38,308 nucleotides of DNA from Prevotella sp. Lineage in GTDB: Bacteria > Bacteroidota > Bacteroidia > Bacteroidales > Bacteroidaceae. Made by a program: the position numbers and the translations under genes. Of this stretch, positions 1 to 8,300 are shown piece by piece. The notes beneath the pieces were generated by a model. The model saw only the letters and a program-made list of their open reading frames with translations. It was not told the DNA's origin and did no database searches. Every line of letters begins with the position of its first letter. Positions within the stretch are counted from its first letter, which is position 1. The stretch spans positions 1 to 38,308 of the forward strand of contig JAFVFY010000041.1 of the NCBI GenBank assembly GCA_017475265.1, in the 5' to 3' direction.

Positions 1-1
1 C

Positions 2-115
2 ATCACCTACGCGCTGCCACGCTCCAAACAGGTCAAAAGGGCGTACCTCGGCATGGACGAGGAACAGTCGGAGCTATGCAGGCTGGCGGTGCCGGGATGG
101 GGGCAAAACACATGA
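2..115 (+). CDS. C-terminal fragment of an unidentified protein (5' end outside window)
   Basis: An open frame enters from the left edge and stops at TGA 113-115, giving 37 residues that begin ITYALPRSKQ and end PGWGQNT. Its GC content is higher than the AT-rich sequence that follows, and a strong hairpin terminator lies 24 bp after the stop, as expected at the end of a real transcription unit. I do not recognise the family. Its position beside mobile-element-like remnants suggests it may be the last gene of an integrated element, but that is inference. Confidence 0.45.
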   Translation: MTYALPRSKQVKRAYLGMDEEQSELCRLAVPGWGQNT

Positions 116-124
116 GTGACCCAA

Positions 125-274
125 CGCGGAAAACAGGAAAAAGTCCTGGTGCTCGCGCACCGGGACTTTTCGCTTCCTAACCAAACAGCCGTTTTAGTTC
201 GTCCTGAAAGTCGAGCGACCGCTTTTTGCTGAGTGCTAACCCCGATTTGGGTCACCCCGTTGCGGAAAACAGGA
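125..274. repeat. Direct repeat GCGGAAAACAGGA bracketing the terminator
   Basis: The 13-mer GCGGAAAACAGGA occurs at 126-138 and again at 262-274. The first copy is preceded by GTGACCC and the second by GGGTCACCCC, so the flanks are partly inverted relative to each other. This could be part of an attachment or transfer-origin region of an integrated element, but no recombinase gene is visible in the window to support that. Confidence 0.4.
139..170. terminator. Hairpin terminator after the left-edge gene
   Basis: A 14-bp stem (139-152 pairing with 157-170, one G-T pair) closes a TCGC loop. It starts with AAAA and ends with TTTT, so it could act on both strands. It follows the stop codon at 115. 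Confidence 0.7.
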
Positions 275-293
275 TAAATAATGTATAGGAATT

Positions 294-386
294 CTACCCC
301 TTGAACACGGTATCTTTGTGATACTCCAGATACTTCTTGCTGGTTTCAGCCCCACAGCAAGATTTTTTTTTGGAAGAATAATACCA
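294..386 (-). pseudogene. Possible C-terminal gene remnant, minus strand
   Basis: On the minus strand a short frame ends at TAG (294-296) and reads ...CCGAETSKKYLEYHKDTVFKG. It has no start codon and closes upstream after about 30 codons, just beyond a run of nine A that could hide a frameshift. The composition looks protein-like, but I cannot name a family. It may be the tail of a gene whose body was lost when the neighbouring repeat region formed. Confidence 0.25.
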
Positions 387-478
387 CTATCACCACTTTC
401 GCTTTATCTTTCTGATTGTCTGTATGTTACATAGTGGTATTAATAGTGGCGGAAGTGGTATTATATTACCACTTCAGT
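382..478. repeat. Cluster of AGTGGTAT / ATACCACT repeats
   Basis: About six copies of an AGTGGT(A)-type motif occur here in both orientations: ATACCACT and CACCACTT near 383-400, then AGTGGTAT, TAGTGGCG, AAGTGGTAT and TACCACTT between 431 and 475. The interval has no convincing gene and is AT-rich. The arrangement could be a set of protein-binding sites or the end of a mobile element. Confidence 0.5.
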
Positions 479-611
479 AGATTTTGCGACAAAATTAGCA
501 GTTTTCTCTCAAATAGAAGGTCAATACCCCGACTCTCATGAACAGATTACAGTCAATCATGGCCATCTCCTGTGCTGTGAATATGACTTGCTTGAAAACA
601 GTGTTGAGCAG

Positions 612-743
612 ATGCAGGTGCAGGCGGCATTTGCTTTCCGAAAGAATGGCGAAAATGTTAATCTGGAGCAGATAGCCCAGTTCCGGAAAATCGTGAACAA
701 CTATCTTGAGATGACAAATGAGCTTGAGAAATACTACCATTAA
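612..743 (+). CDS. Short protein overlapping the ImmA/IrrE-type gene
   Basis: From the only ATG in this frame, 43 residues are encoded (starting MQVQAAFAFRKNGENV), with a helical, charged C-terminus ending ELEKYYH. The frame is open further upstream to 447 without another ATG, so the true start could be a non-ATG codon or the gene could have lost its 5' end. It overlaps the metallopeptidase gene by 26 bp, typical of translational coupling. ImmA/IrrE-type peptidases usually follow a small regulator or antitoxin, and this protein holds that position, but no helix-turn-helix motif is evident. Function unknown. Confidence 0.4.
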   Translation: MQVQAAFAFRKNGENVNLEQIAQFRKIVNNYLEMTNELEKYYH

Positions 744-1449
744 ATTGGAAAACCTGGCAAACCAATTGCGTCAGGAACTCCAGATACGCTTTACAGCTCC
801 CGTCAGCATCCATCAGATTTTGAAGGAAAAGGGTATCATTGGCTATTTCCGTCCTTTGCAGGGCTTGTCGGGAATGGCTGTCAAGATTGCGCGTAATGAA
901 TTTACAGTTCCTAAGCTTTTTATGCTTGTAAATACCAGTGAGCAATATTGTAAACAACGATTCACAGCCTGCCATGAACTATATCATTTGCTGTATCAGG
1001 AAAAGTTTTCTGTATCTTATGATGATGATATTTTCCAACCTGTTGACACTGAAGAACGTAATGCCAATATCTTTGCTACATTCTTGCTGATGCCAGAGGC
1101 GGGAATTAAGTATCTGACCCCTGCCAATGAGCAACGCAGGAATGCTATTCGTTTGGGTACTGTGCTCATGCTGGAGCAGAATTTCAGATGCTCCCATCAG
1201 GCTATGCTTATCCGTCTTAGGGAATTGGGCTGGATAACTGAGGATTATATGGAAAATCTGAAAGGGGAGGTAAGGCGAAATGCACAGGAGTATGGGTACG
1301 ATACTCGGCTTTATGAACCGACAAATAATACAGAACTTGTGGGCGATTATAATCTGAAAGCCCGTGAGCTATATGACCTTAATCTGATTTCACAGGCAAA
1401 GTATTTCAGTTACCTTCGCGATATGGATATCTATAAAAGCACAGACTGA
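718..1449 (+). CDS. ImmA/IrrE family metallopeptidase (COG2856)
   Basis: A 243-residue protein with the zinc-peptidase signature HELYH (residues 86-90), followed about 20 residues later by EERNANIFATFLLMP, the typical ImmA/IrrE (DUF955) third-ligand helix. Characterised members cleave or inactivate a partner repressor (ImmA on ImmR, IrrE on DdrO), or act as antitoxin-like components. The N-terminal 60 residues look like a substrate-binding extension. The start at 718 overlaps a short upstream frame, suggesting a two-gene unit. The codon usage is AT-richer than that of the chromosomal genes downstream, consistent with an accessory module. The family call is firm; the partner and trigger are unknown. 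Confidence 0.85.
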   Translation: MSLRNTTIKLENLANQLRQELQIRFTAPVSIHQILKEKGIIGYFRPLQGLSGMAVKIARNEFTVPKLFMLVNTSEQYCKQRFTACHELYHLLYQEKFSVSYDDDIFQPVDTEERNANIFATFLLMPEAGIKYLTPANEQRRNAIRLGTVLMLEQNFRCSHQAMLIRLRELGWITEDYMENLKGEVRRNAQEYGYDTRLYEPTNNTELVGDYNLKARELYDLNLISQAKYFSYLRDMDIYKSTD

Positions 1450-1456
1450 TGGTTAG

Positions 1457-1585
1457 AAAGAAGGTTTTTTTGATGAAACGGAGTGTAATAAGTTCATCCA
1501 TGATGCCATAGTGATAAATGAAGCCAAGTTCCCTGTATATGAAATAGGAAAATATAAGCCAAGCAGGAATCTTGATGAGTTTTAG
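1457..1585 (+). pseudogene. Gene remnant after the ImmA-type gene
   Basis: Immediately after the peptidase gene, a frame with no start codon reads KEGFFDETECNKFIHD and ends NLDEF before TAG 1583-1585, 42 residues in all. Its amino-acid composition is protein-like, but there is no start codon or RBS. It may be the C-terminus of a third gene of the ImmA module whose front was deleted. I do not recognise the family. Confidence 0.3.
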
Positions 1586-1678
1586 CCTCGGACTAAATTC
1601 GGAGTTTTCTGCTTTTCCCATAATGTCTCGAATGTTTTTGGGCGGTCGCAGCATATCGCCATGCCGACCGGTTGAATA

Positions 1679-2467
1679 TTACGATACTGTGGGCTTAGCA
1701 TCCTTGTTTGCCTCTTCTATTATGCTACTGATCAGGCGCGAGTATTCCTGGCCTGTGGGCAGCTCCATATCGATGTGCAGCGTGCGTCGCGTGCAGACGG
1801 TCGTCTCCTGGGTCATGGGGTTGTAGCCTTGACGCTGCTCGTCGCGGTAGTATATGCCCACACCCCGCTTTTGCCAAGGGGGGAGGTTGTTGTAGTTGAT
1901 GCCCCTCTGGAAAAGCAGCTCGTTCTTCTCACTGTTCGATATTCCCGACATCCTTTTCTGTGCCTCGTCTGCCGACACGCCCTCTTTGCGTAGTGTCCAG
2001 TAGCAGTGGGAGTTCAGGGAGTTGCGGTGGGCATCCTCCTGTCGCCAGCGGAAATAGTCCACCACATTCTCTATTGTGGGAAGGGGCACGAGCCTGTTGT
2101 CGAACGCTGCGGCTCTTCCCGTGTGCATGGAGAAGGTCACCGAAGCCTCTGCGGCCAGGATGGAAAGCAACTTTCGCTCCTTCCTGCCGAAGGTGTCGTC
2201 CTTCAGGTGGAACAGCAGCGATATCTCGTCGCTCTGCGTGTAGCCATATATCATGCGGAAGCCGCAGTCCATCAGGTGCCGGGTAGTCGCGGTCATGGCG
2301 TCGCGGAAGGTGATGTCGAAAGGCTTCTCCAGGTTCCACTCCTTCTTGGTCAGTCGTGTGAATCCGTGGCCGTCAAGGCGAGCCACGACGTATATCCCTT
2401 CGAGCATCGTCCTGTCAAGCGACTGCTCGAAGCGGCGCATCTGTCTGTCAAGTGTGTCAAAGTCCAT
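1679..2467 (-). CDS. Thg1-like 3'-5' RNA polymerase (tRNA-His guanylyltransferase family)
   Basis: A 262-residue protein starting MDFDTLDRQM. A longer reading from 2521 adds 18 residues, but the ATG at 2467 gives the usual family N-terminus and sits 24 bp from the -7 box. The Thg1 signatures are present: the first metal aspartate in RLDGHGFTRL (D32), the second carboxylate pair in YTQSDEISLLF (D80, E81), and the downstream block WRQEDAHRNSLN. Eukaryotic Thg1 adds G-1 to tRNA-His; bacterial Thg1-like proteins repair 5'-truncated tRNAs by templated 3'-5' addition. Bacterial tRNA-His normally encodes G-1, so a repair role is more likely here. The gene is divergent from a phosphoribosyltransferase-like gene. 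Confidence 0.9.
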   Translation of the reverse strand: MDFDTLDRQMRRFEQSLDRTMLEGIYVVARLDGHGFTRLTKKEWNLEKPFDITFRDAMTATTRHLMDCGFRMIYGYTQSDEISLLFHLKDDTFGRKERKLLSILAAEASVTFSMHTGRAAAFDNRLVPLPTIENVVDYFRWRQEDAHRNSLNSHCYWTLRKEGVSADEAQKRMSGISNSEKNELLFQRGINYNNLPPWQKRGVGIYYRDEQRQGYNPMTQETTVCTRRTLHIDMELPTGQEYSRLISSIIEEANKDAKPTVS

Positions 2468-2490
2468 AGCAAAGGAATTATAATTGACTG

Positions 2491-2522
2491 CAAAATTAAA
2501 AAGAAAACATGAGAAATGCAAA
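2491..2522 (-). promoter_or_regulatory. Promoter of the Thg1-like gene
   Basis: On the minus strand there is a -7 box TAATTTTG (2491-2498) with a TTTG element (2519-2522) 20 bp upstream, the Bacteroidetes promoter pattern. It lies 24 bp from the ATG at 2467. Confidence 0.7.
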
Positions 2523-2536
2523 TAATATGAAGAAAG

Positions 2537-2568
2537 TTTGTTGATTAAATTATAAATGCTTAATTTTG
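2537..2568 (+). promoter_or_regulatory. Promoter of the phosphoribosyltransferase-like gene
   Basis: TTTG (2537-2540) and TAATTTTG (2561-2568) are separated by 20 bp, giving a Bacteroidetes-type promoter 27 bp before the ATG. It forms a back-to-back divergent pair with the Thg1-like promoter, with the -33 elements only 14 bp apart, so the two genes may be co-regulated. Confidence 0.7.
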
Positions 2569-2595
2569 CACACGGGTATTTAATGACTAAACATT

Positions 2596-3399
2596 ATGGG
2601 CGTAACATTCGACAATAAGGAGCAGCGTTTCGTGTTCGACTTTGAACATGATGGGAAGGATGACATCGTCAGCCTGACAGGCGACGGCTATCAGGTGGAA
2701 GCATTCGGCAGATGCTTCTACTACGGCTATGAGTTCTCCGACCAGGTCGATGGCAGCGTCCGCTCGGCTTTCATCAAGCACGTCAAGTTTACTGAAGACT
2801 TGCAGAATAATCCAGACTTGACGCATTTCATCAAGAAAGCCATAGACAACCTCAACCGCCGTATCAACCTCTACGACTTTAATCTAGTGGTCATGCCTGA
2901 GTCGTCGAGCAAGGTTAACCAGTACATGCTGCGCTACATCTACCGCTTTGCCCAGCCGATGCTGAGGAAGATGGAGTTGGTTAAGTCTCTTCCTGCAAGA
3001 ATCTCTTTCGATATGGATGCCTACGAGCAGTCGTATCTTAATGATGTCCTGGAGAATGGCCGTCCGCGATATACTCAGGCACAGAAGGACGAGGTGAAGC
3101 AGTCGATTGCAAAGATGCTCGACTTGATTCACCAGAAAGACTATTTCACCATAGCGCGTGACGTAAAGAAGAGCCGTTTCCGCCCATACATGATGAATTT
3201 CCTTCGTTTTGCCACGGAGCAGGACAAGGAGTTGTGTGCCACTATCCGTAAGCAGAACATCCTTGTGATGGATGACGTGACGACAAGTGGCTCAACGCTG
3301 AACGAGGTGCTGAGGGCCCTCCGTATTCTCAATGACGACAACGAGATAACCATCTTCAGCCTGATAGGCCGTAAAGACTTGATGGCTGAGACCATGTAG
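2596..3399 (+). CDS. Phosphoribosyltransferase-like protein
   Basis: A 267-residue soluble protein whose C-terminal third carries a clear PRPP-binding loop, NILVMDDVTTSGSTLNE (residues 221-237, with D226 and D227), preceded and followed by the hydrophobic strands of a type I PRTase fold. The N-terminal 200 residues do not resemble a known purine or pyrimidine salvage enzyme; residues around 96-105 (LVVMPESSSK) could be the strand and loop that open the Rossmann-like core. ComF-type and stress-linked PRTases share this architecture. The substrate cannot be assigned. Divergent, probably co-regulated transcription with the Thg1-like gene suggests a nucleotide or RNA-related role. Its 3' end overlaps pgeF by 44 bp in convergent orientation. 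Confidence 0.75.
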   Translation: MGVTFDNKEQRFVFDFEHDGKDDIVSLTGDGYQVEAFGRCFYYGYEFSDQVDGSVRSAFIKHVKFTEDLQNNPDLTHFIKKAIDNLNRRINLYDFNLVVMPESSSKVNQYMLRYIYRFAQPMLRKMELVKSLPARISFDMDAYEQSYLNDVLENGRPRYTQAQKDEVKQSIAKMLDLIHQKDYFTIARDVKKSRFRPYMMNFLRFATEQDKELCATIRKQNILVMDDVTTSGSTLNEVLRALRILNDDNEITIFSLIGRKDLMAETM

Positions 3400-4180
3400 T
3401 ACTCTCTACTATGATACCCGTGAAGATGCGGCCGCTGTTGATGCCTAAGCGGCGGGCGGAGAAGTAGTCGGCTGACTGATGAAAGGTGCAGATGGGCGAG
3501 ACCCTTATGTTATGAGGTTCCAAGCCGGCGGCGATGAGTTGCTGACGGTTACACTCGGGCAGGTCGATATGCCACTTCTCTTTCTTTACACAGATGGCTG
3601 TCATGTCGAAACCCGCCTGAGCGAAGGCCTCATAGACCTCGTCGCCCACCTCAAAACTGTCAAGATGTATGCCTGGGCCAATCTGGGCCTTGAGGTCACA
3701 GGGGTGGGTGCCGTAGGTGGCCTTCATATCTGCGATGGCTTTCTCCGCGATACGTGCTACGGTGCCACGCCACCCGGCGTGGATGGCGCAAATGGCGTAA
3801 TGAGCTTCGTCGTAGAGCAGAATCGGGATGCAGTCGGCAGTAGATACACCTATGCACACGCCGCGTAAATCGGTCATCAATGCGTCGTAGCCTTCCAATG
3901 CCTCGCGTCTTTTCTCTTCTGACAACGATAGCAACGCCTCGTCTATTCGCGCCGTTTTCGTCAGATGTACCTGATGGGGCATCAGCAGACGGTCATCGTT
4001 GATGCCGAGCAACAAGCACAGCGCCTCGCGGTTTTTGCGGATACAAACCTCGGTGTCGCCACAATAGCGGTTGATGTTAAATTCCGTATAACTGCCTGTA
4101 CTACATCCTCCGTGGCGAGTCGTGCTAAACGCCGTCACATCAGCCCCCATATCGTAATAGTCCAGTTTCGGTATTATCAT
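3356..4180 (-). CDS. pgeF: Peptidoglycan editing factor PgeF / polyphenol oxidase family (DUF152, YfiH)
   Basis: A 274-residue protein with the family's conserved blocks: TRHGG near residue 21, VSTADCIPILLYD, AIHAGWRGT, IGPGI, the C-terminal histidine motif CTFHQSADYFSARR and GINSGRIFTGII. These supply the His/Cys metal site of the multicopper-oxidase-like fold. Family members have been described as purine nucleoside phosphorylases/adenosine deaminases and, in E. coli, as factors removing wrongly incorporated L-Ser from peptidoglycan precursors. The last about 16 residues form a tail beyond the usual end and overlap the 3' end of the convergent PRTase-like gene. No clear -7 box is seen in the 68 bp before it, so it may be read through from the XRE gene. 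Confidence 0.88.
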   Translation of the reverse strand: MIIPKLDYYDMGADVTAFSTTRHGGCSTGSYTEFNINRYCGDTEVCIRKNREALCLLLGINDDRLLMPHQVHLTKTARIDEALLSLSEEKRREALEGYDALMTDLRGVCIGVSTADCIPILLYDEAHYAICAIHAGWRGTVARIAEKAIADMKATYGTHPCDLKAQIGPGIHLDSFEVGDEVYEAFAQAGFDMTAICVKKEKWHIDLPECNRQQLIAAGLEPHNIRVSPICTFHQSADYFSARRLGINSGRIFTGIIVESTTWSQPSSLYGLSG

Positions 4181-4248
4181 TCAAATAAGAATCTCTGCAA
4201 AGCAATTTGATGAATTACATTGTGACATTAAGGAATTTCCTTGTTCAG

Positions 4249-4455
4249 CTAGTTTGCTACGTACTCAAGTATGTCGCCAGGCTGGCAGTTGAGTGCCTGA
4301 CAAATGGCCTCCAAGGTGGAGAAGCGGATGGCCTTGGCCTTGCCCGTCTTCAGGATGGAGAGGTTGGCTTGGGTGATGCCGATTTTCTCGGCCAGTTCCT
4401 GTGATGACATCTTGCGCTTGGCCATCATCACGTCTACGTTTACGATGATACTCAT
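4249..4455 (-). CDS. XRE-family HTH regulator, YozG type
   Basis: A 68-residue protein consisting almost wholly of a Cro/C1 helix-turn-helix: AKRKMSSQELAEKIGITQANLSILK, then the recognition-helix continuation and CQPGDILEYV. Compact regulators of this type are commonly encoded next to DUF2975 membrane proteins, as here: the start is 13 bp after the DUF2975 stop, on the same strand. It is probably an autorepressor acting on the inverted repeats upstream of the DUF2975 gene; that is inference from position. Confidence 0.88.
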   Translation of the reverse strand: MSIIVNVDVMMAKRKMSSQELAEKIGITQANLSILKTGKAKAIRFSTLEAICQALNCQPGDILEYVAN

Positions 4456-4468
4456 GATGGTTCAATGG

Positions 4469-5182
4469 TTAGACTGTCAGTTCTTGTTCTTCCTTCAGTT
4501 CCTTGCCCATGAGGATGATTTGCGAGATAATCATCAGGGCCAAGCCAGTAATGATGTACATGTTGTTGCTCTCATTCCTGAACACGATAAAATAGTCGGC
4601 CAGATAAATGTTCTTGGCACAGAACCAGTAGAAAATATATGAAATCGCCAAATCGTAAAGATAAAGAGCGGACAGAAGTATGCCTGTGGTTTCCAGATAT
4701 TTGGCCACTTGCGCCACAAAGATATTCCCCTTTCGGATGCTACGGATAAGCCTGTACACCATATATAATATCCAGATGAGCACTATCGTGATGACTATGA
4801 TTGATGTGACCACAAATATGATGGGGAATAGTTTCCATGAGGTTTGGGATGCGGGAACCGTCAGCCTAACCTTCTGCATGTCTATTTTGTAAGTCTGTCC
4901 GAGCGAAGTGGAAATGAGTTCCTTTCGTCCTGGCGTCAGTTTCGGCTGAACGAAGACGTCGTATGAAAACGTACGGTAGTTGGTACTATGGGTGGTTCTT
5001 TTGACGACTCCATTTTCCAGCGTGTCACAAGTCACAAATCCTTCAGAATTCTCCACCAACTCCAGTTTGTCATCGTCTCGCTCAGTCCATGTGTAAGAGT
5101 CGTAATGGAAAATGCTGGCTACTCCAAAAACAATGAGCACTACCACAAACAGCGTGCTGTAGATTTTAAGCTTTTTGTTCAT
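4469..5182 (-). CDS. DUF2975 family membrane protein
   Basis: A 237-residue protein starting MNKKLKIYS (an ATG 45 bp further upstream is possible but would lie across the predicted operator). It has an N-terminal membrane segment (about residues 8-26), a periplasmic stretch of about 90 residues, then three hydrophobic segments near 120-145, 170-190 and 205-225. This topology and the immediate downstream YozG-type XRE gene match the DUF2975/XRE pair. The function of the family is unknown; a membrane sensor controlling the small regulator is plausible. Promoter and operator-like inverted repeats lie upstream. Confidence 0.8.
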   Translation of the reverse strand: MNKKLKIYSTLFVVVLIVFGVASIFHYDSYTWTERDDDKLELVENSEGFVTCDTLENGVVKRTTHSTNYRTFSYDVFVQPKLTPGRKELISTSLGQTYKIDMQKVRLTVPASQTSWKLFPIIFVVTSIIVITIVLIWILYMVYRLIRSIRKGNIFVAQVAKYLETTGILLSALYLYDLAISYIFYWFCAKNIYLADYFIVFRNESNNMYIITGLALMIISQIILMGKELKEEQELTV

Positions 5183-5194
5183 AATTGATATAAT

Positions 5195-5213
5195 TTTATT
5201 GTTAAACGATAAA
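5195..5213. promoter_or_regulatory. Operator-like inverted repeat, proximal copy
   Basis: TTTATTGT-TAA-ACGATAAA, arms with one mismatch, located 13 bp upstream of the DUF2975 start and downstream of its -7 box. The distal copy at 5271-5289 has the same architecture. Candidate binding site for the XRE regulator. Confidence 0.55.
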
Positions 5214-5224
5214 TAATTTCGGTG

Positions 5225-5232
5225 CAAAGGTA
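5225..5232 (-). promoter_or_regulatory. -7 box of the DUF2975-XRE operon
   Basis: TACCTTTG on the minus strand, with a TTG element about 20 bp upstream. It lies between the two operator-like repeats. Confidence 0.6.
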
Positions 5233-5270
5233 AATGATTTATTTCAAACCTCCAAGAGAAACGATGTTAA

Positions 5271-5289
5271 TTTATCGTAAAACGATATA
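5271..5289. promoter_or_regulatory. Operator-like inverted repeat, distal copy
   Basis: TTTATCGT-AAA-ACGATATA; the inner TATCGT/ACGATA arms are perfect. Its centre is 76 bp from that of the proximal copy, and the two bracket the promoter. An extra half-site ACGAT occurs at about 5261. Confidence 0.55.
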
Positions 5290-5329
5290 TTTTTATCAGA
5301 AAAAGGATAACAGAGGGGGTAAAAGAAGC

Positions 5330-5364
5330 AAAAAAGCACCTAAGAAGAAATCTTCAGAGGTGCT
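5330..5364 (-). terminator. Terminator of the first RND operon
   Basis: On the minus strand AGCACCT...AGGTGCT, with further pairing of GAAGA and TCTTC inside, is followed by TTTTTT. It lies 31 bp after the stop of the RND pump. Confidence 0.8.
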
Positions 5365-5394
5365 GTTATGGAAACGAGCCTTTGCTTTACAGAA

Positions 5395-8300
5395 TCAAGA
5401 AGAGCGTCGTTTGACCTTCTCTTCTATTGTCTGGAAGATGACGAAGAGGACGGGAACGATGAAAAGCAGGGCGATGGTGCCGATGACCATGCCGCCGATG
5501 GTTCCCACGCCCAGAGAATGGTTACCGTTGGCTCCGACACCTGTTGCCAGAGCGAGTGGCAGCAAACCGAACACCATCGTCATGGAGGTCATGAGGATGG
5601 GGCGCAGTCGGACGGCGGCGGCATCGAGGGCGGCTTCGACGATGCCCAATCCCTGACGTCGGCGCGTTGTGGCGTACTCAGTCAGCAGGATGGCGGTCTT
5701 CGAAAGAAGTCCGATGAGCATGATAAGTCCTGTCTGCATATAGATATTATTCTCCAACCCCCACAGATGGGCGAAGAGGAACGAGCCGGCAAGTCCAAAT
5801 GGCACACTCAGGATGACAGCCAATGGGATGAACAGACTTTCGTAGAGGGCGCAGAGGATGAGGTAGATAAAGATGATGCAAATGACGAAGACCAGCGCGG
5901 TGGTGTTCTGCGACGATGCCTCTTCACGCGTCATACCGCCAAATTCATAGCCGTAGCCCTCAGGTAGCACCTCGGCGGCCACTTCACGGATAGTGTTGAT
6001 AGCCTGTCCGCTGCTGTAGCCCTCGGCGGCAGTACCACCGACCTGGATGCTGGGGAAGAGGTTGAAGCGTGAGAGCGTCTCGGAGCCATAGACACGTGTC
6101 AGCGTGAGGTACTGACCGATGGGCGACATCTCACCTTGGTTGTTGCGCACGAAGATGTTGTTCAGCGACTCCGTGTCGAGACGATATTCAGGCGAGGCCT
6201 GTACCATGACACGGTAGAGCTTGGTGAAGCGTACGAAGTTGGAGGCATAGTTACCGCCTACGTAGCCACTGAGGGCCGACAGGACATCGCTGGGCGAGAC
6301 ACCGCGACGCTTACACAGGGCGGCATCGACTTCAACACGGTACTGCGGGTACTTCAGCGAGAAGTTGGTGAAGGCGCGGCTGATCTCCGGGCGCTCGTTC
6401 AGGGCAGCGATGAGGCGGTTGGTGTAGTCGTATAGCTCCTGTATGGTGCCGCCGTGCTTATCTTGCACGTGTAACTCAAAGCCGTTGATGCGTCCGAAGC
6501 CAGGAAGCATATTCTGAGTGTTCACCTGAATCTTCGCGTTGGCGATGTCTGCGGTGCGACGATAGATTTCCTGCACCACGCTCTGGTCGTCGTCGCCCTT
6601 GCCTTTGCGCTCGTTCCACTTCTTTAGCTTTAGCGTGAAGTTACCATTCGACGAGGACTGCTCGAAGCTGTTCGAGTTGCCGGCGATGAGCGAGTAGATG
6701 CGTACCTGCGGAATGTCTTTGATGCGCGCCTCTACTTCCTTTAGTATGCCGTAGGTCTGCTGGAGGCTGCTACCAGGCGATGCCTGTACATTAATAAATA
6801 CGGTACCCATGTCCTCGTTTGGCACGAGACCGGTCCTAGTGGTGCGCATCATCCAACCGAGGGCGACGATAGCCACTACGACGAGGATGCCGGCCAAATA
6901 CTTTCTGTGGGTAAAGCCAGAGACGGCATGCTTGTATTTGCCAGAAAACGCCATAAAGAAACGGTTGAAGCCAGCTTGGAAGCGGTTCAGCTTCGAGTCG
7001 CGCATAATGATGGCGCTCATAGCTGGTGAGAGCGTCAGGGCATTGAACAGCGAGATGGCTACGGCAATGGCCATCGTAAGTCCGAACTGCGTATAGAAAG
7101 TTCCCGTAACGCCGCCGATGAAGCAGACGGGTACGAACACAGCCATAAAGACAAGGGTTGTGGTGATGAGGGCCGAGGTGATGTTGTGCATGGCCTCCTC
7201 CGTCATCTGCTTAGCATCGGTTGTTCCCTCCTTGCTCTCTAATCTGGCTTGCACCGCCTCGACCACCACGATGGCATCGTCTACCACCGTACCGATGACC
7301 AATACGAGCGCGAAGAGCGTCAGCATGTTGAGTGAGAAGCCGATGGCATAGATAACAGCCAGCGTGGCGATGAGCGAGACGACGATGGCAATGGCAGGGA
7401 TAATGGTAGCACGCCAGCTGCCTAGGAAGAGCCACACTACGAGGATGACCAACAGCAGCGCCTCAAGCAATGTTTCGACCACGCTGGCGATAGAGGCATC
7501 GAGGAAGTCCTTTTTGCTCTCCAGGTCTTCGATGACGATGCCTGGGGGTAGCGACCCGCGTATCTCCTCCACTTCTCGGTCAATCTCTTTGATAATCTCA
7601 TTGGCGTTCGAGCCGGCCACTTGGTTGATGCTGATGTTCACGCCAGGACTGCCGTTGGTCTCGCCAATGATGTTATAGTTCTGCGAACCCAGTTCCACAC
7701 GGGCGATATCACCAATACGCAGCACGTCGCCGTCAGGCAGTGAGCGGATGACGAGGTTCTCATATTCCTGCTCCTCCTCGTAGCGTCCACGGTATTTCAG
7801 CACATACTGGAACGTGTTTTGGCTTTCGGCACCCAGCGTACCCGTTGCCACCTCTACATTCTGCTCGTTCAGCACCTGCGTCACATCAGAAGGTGTCAGG
7901 CCGTAGCGTGCCATCTTCAGCGGGTCGAGCCAGATGCGCATGGAATAGTCAGCACCCATCACGTTCACCTCGCCCACACCAGGAATACGGCTCAGACGCG
8001 GCTCAATGTTGATTTTCGTGTAGTTGGCCAGGAAGGCACGGTCAAAAGTACTGTCAGGACTGTAGACGGCAATCTGCTTGATGTTCGATGTCTGGCGCTT
8101 GCGTACAGTTAGTCCGCTCTTCACCACGTCGCTCGGCAGACGGCCTTGCACAGTGGCGGCCCGGTTCTGCACGTTCACCATTGCCATGTTGGGGTCGGTG
8201 CCTTGGCGGAAAAAGATACCGATGGAAGCGGTTCCGTTGTTCGAGGCCGATGAGGTCATGTACATCATGCCCTCTACACCGTTGATGGCTTCTTCGAGAG

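Noticed and set aside
3356-3399. Frameshift or wrong stop at the PRTase/pgeF overlap
   Set aside because: Both genes read through without interruption and keep their family motifs; short convergent overlaps are common.
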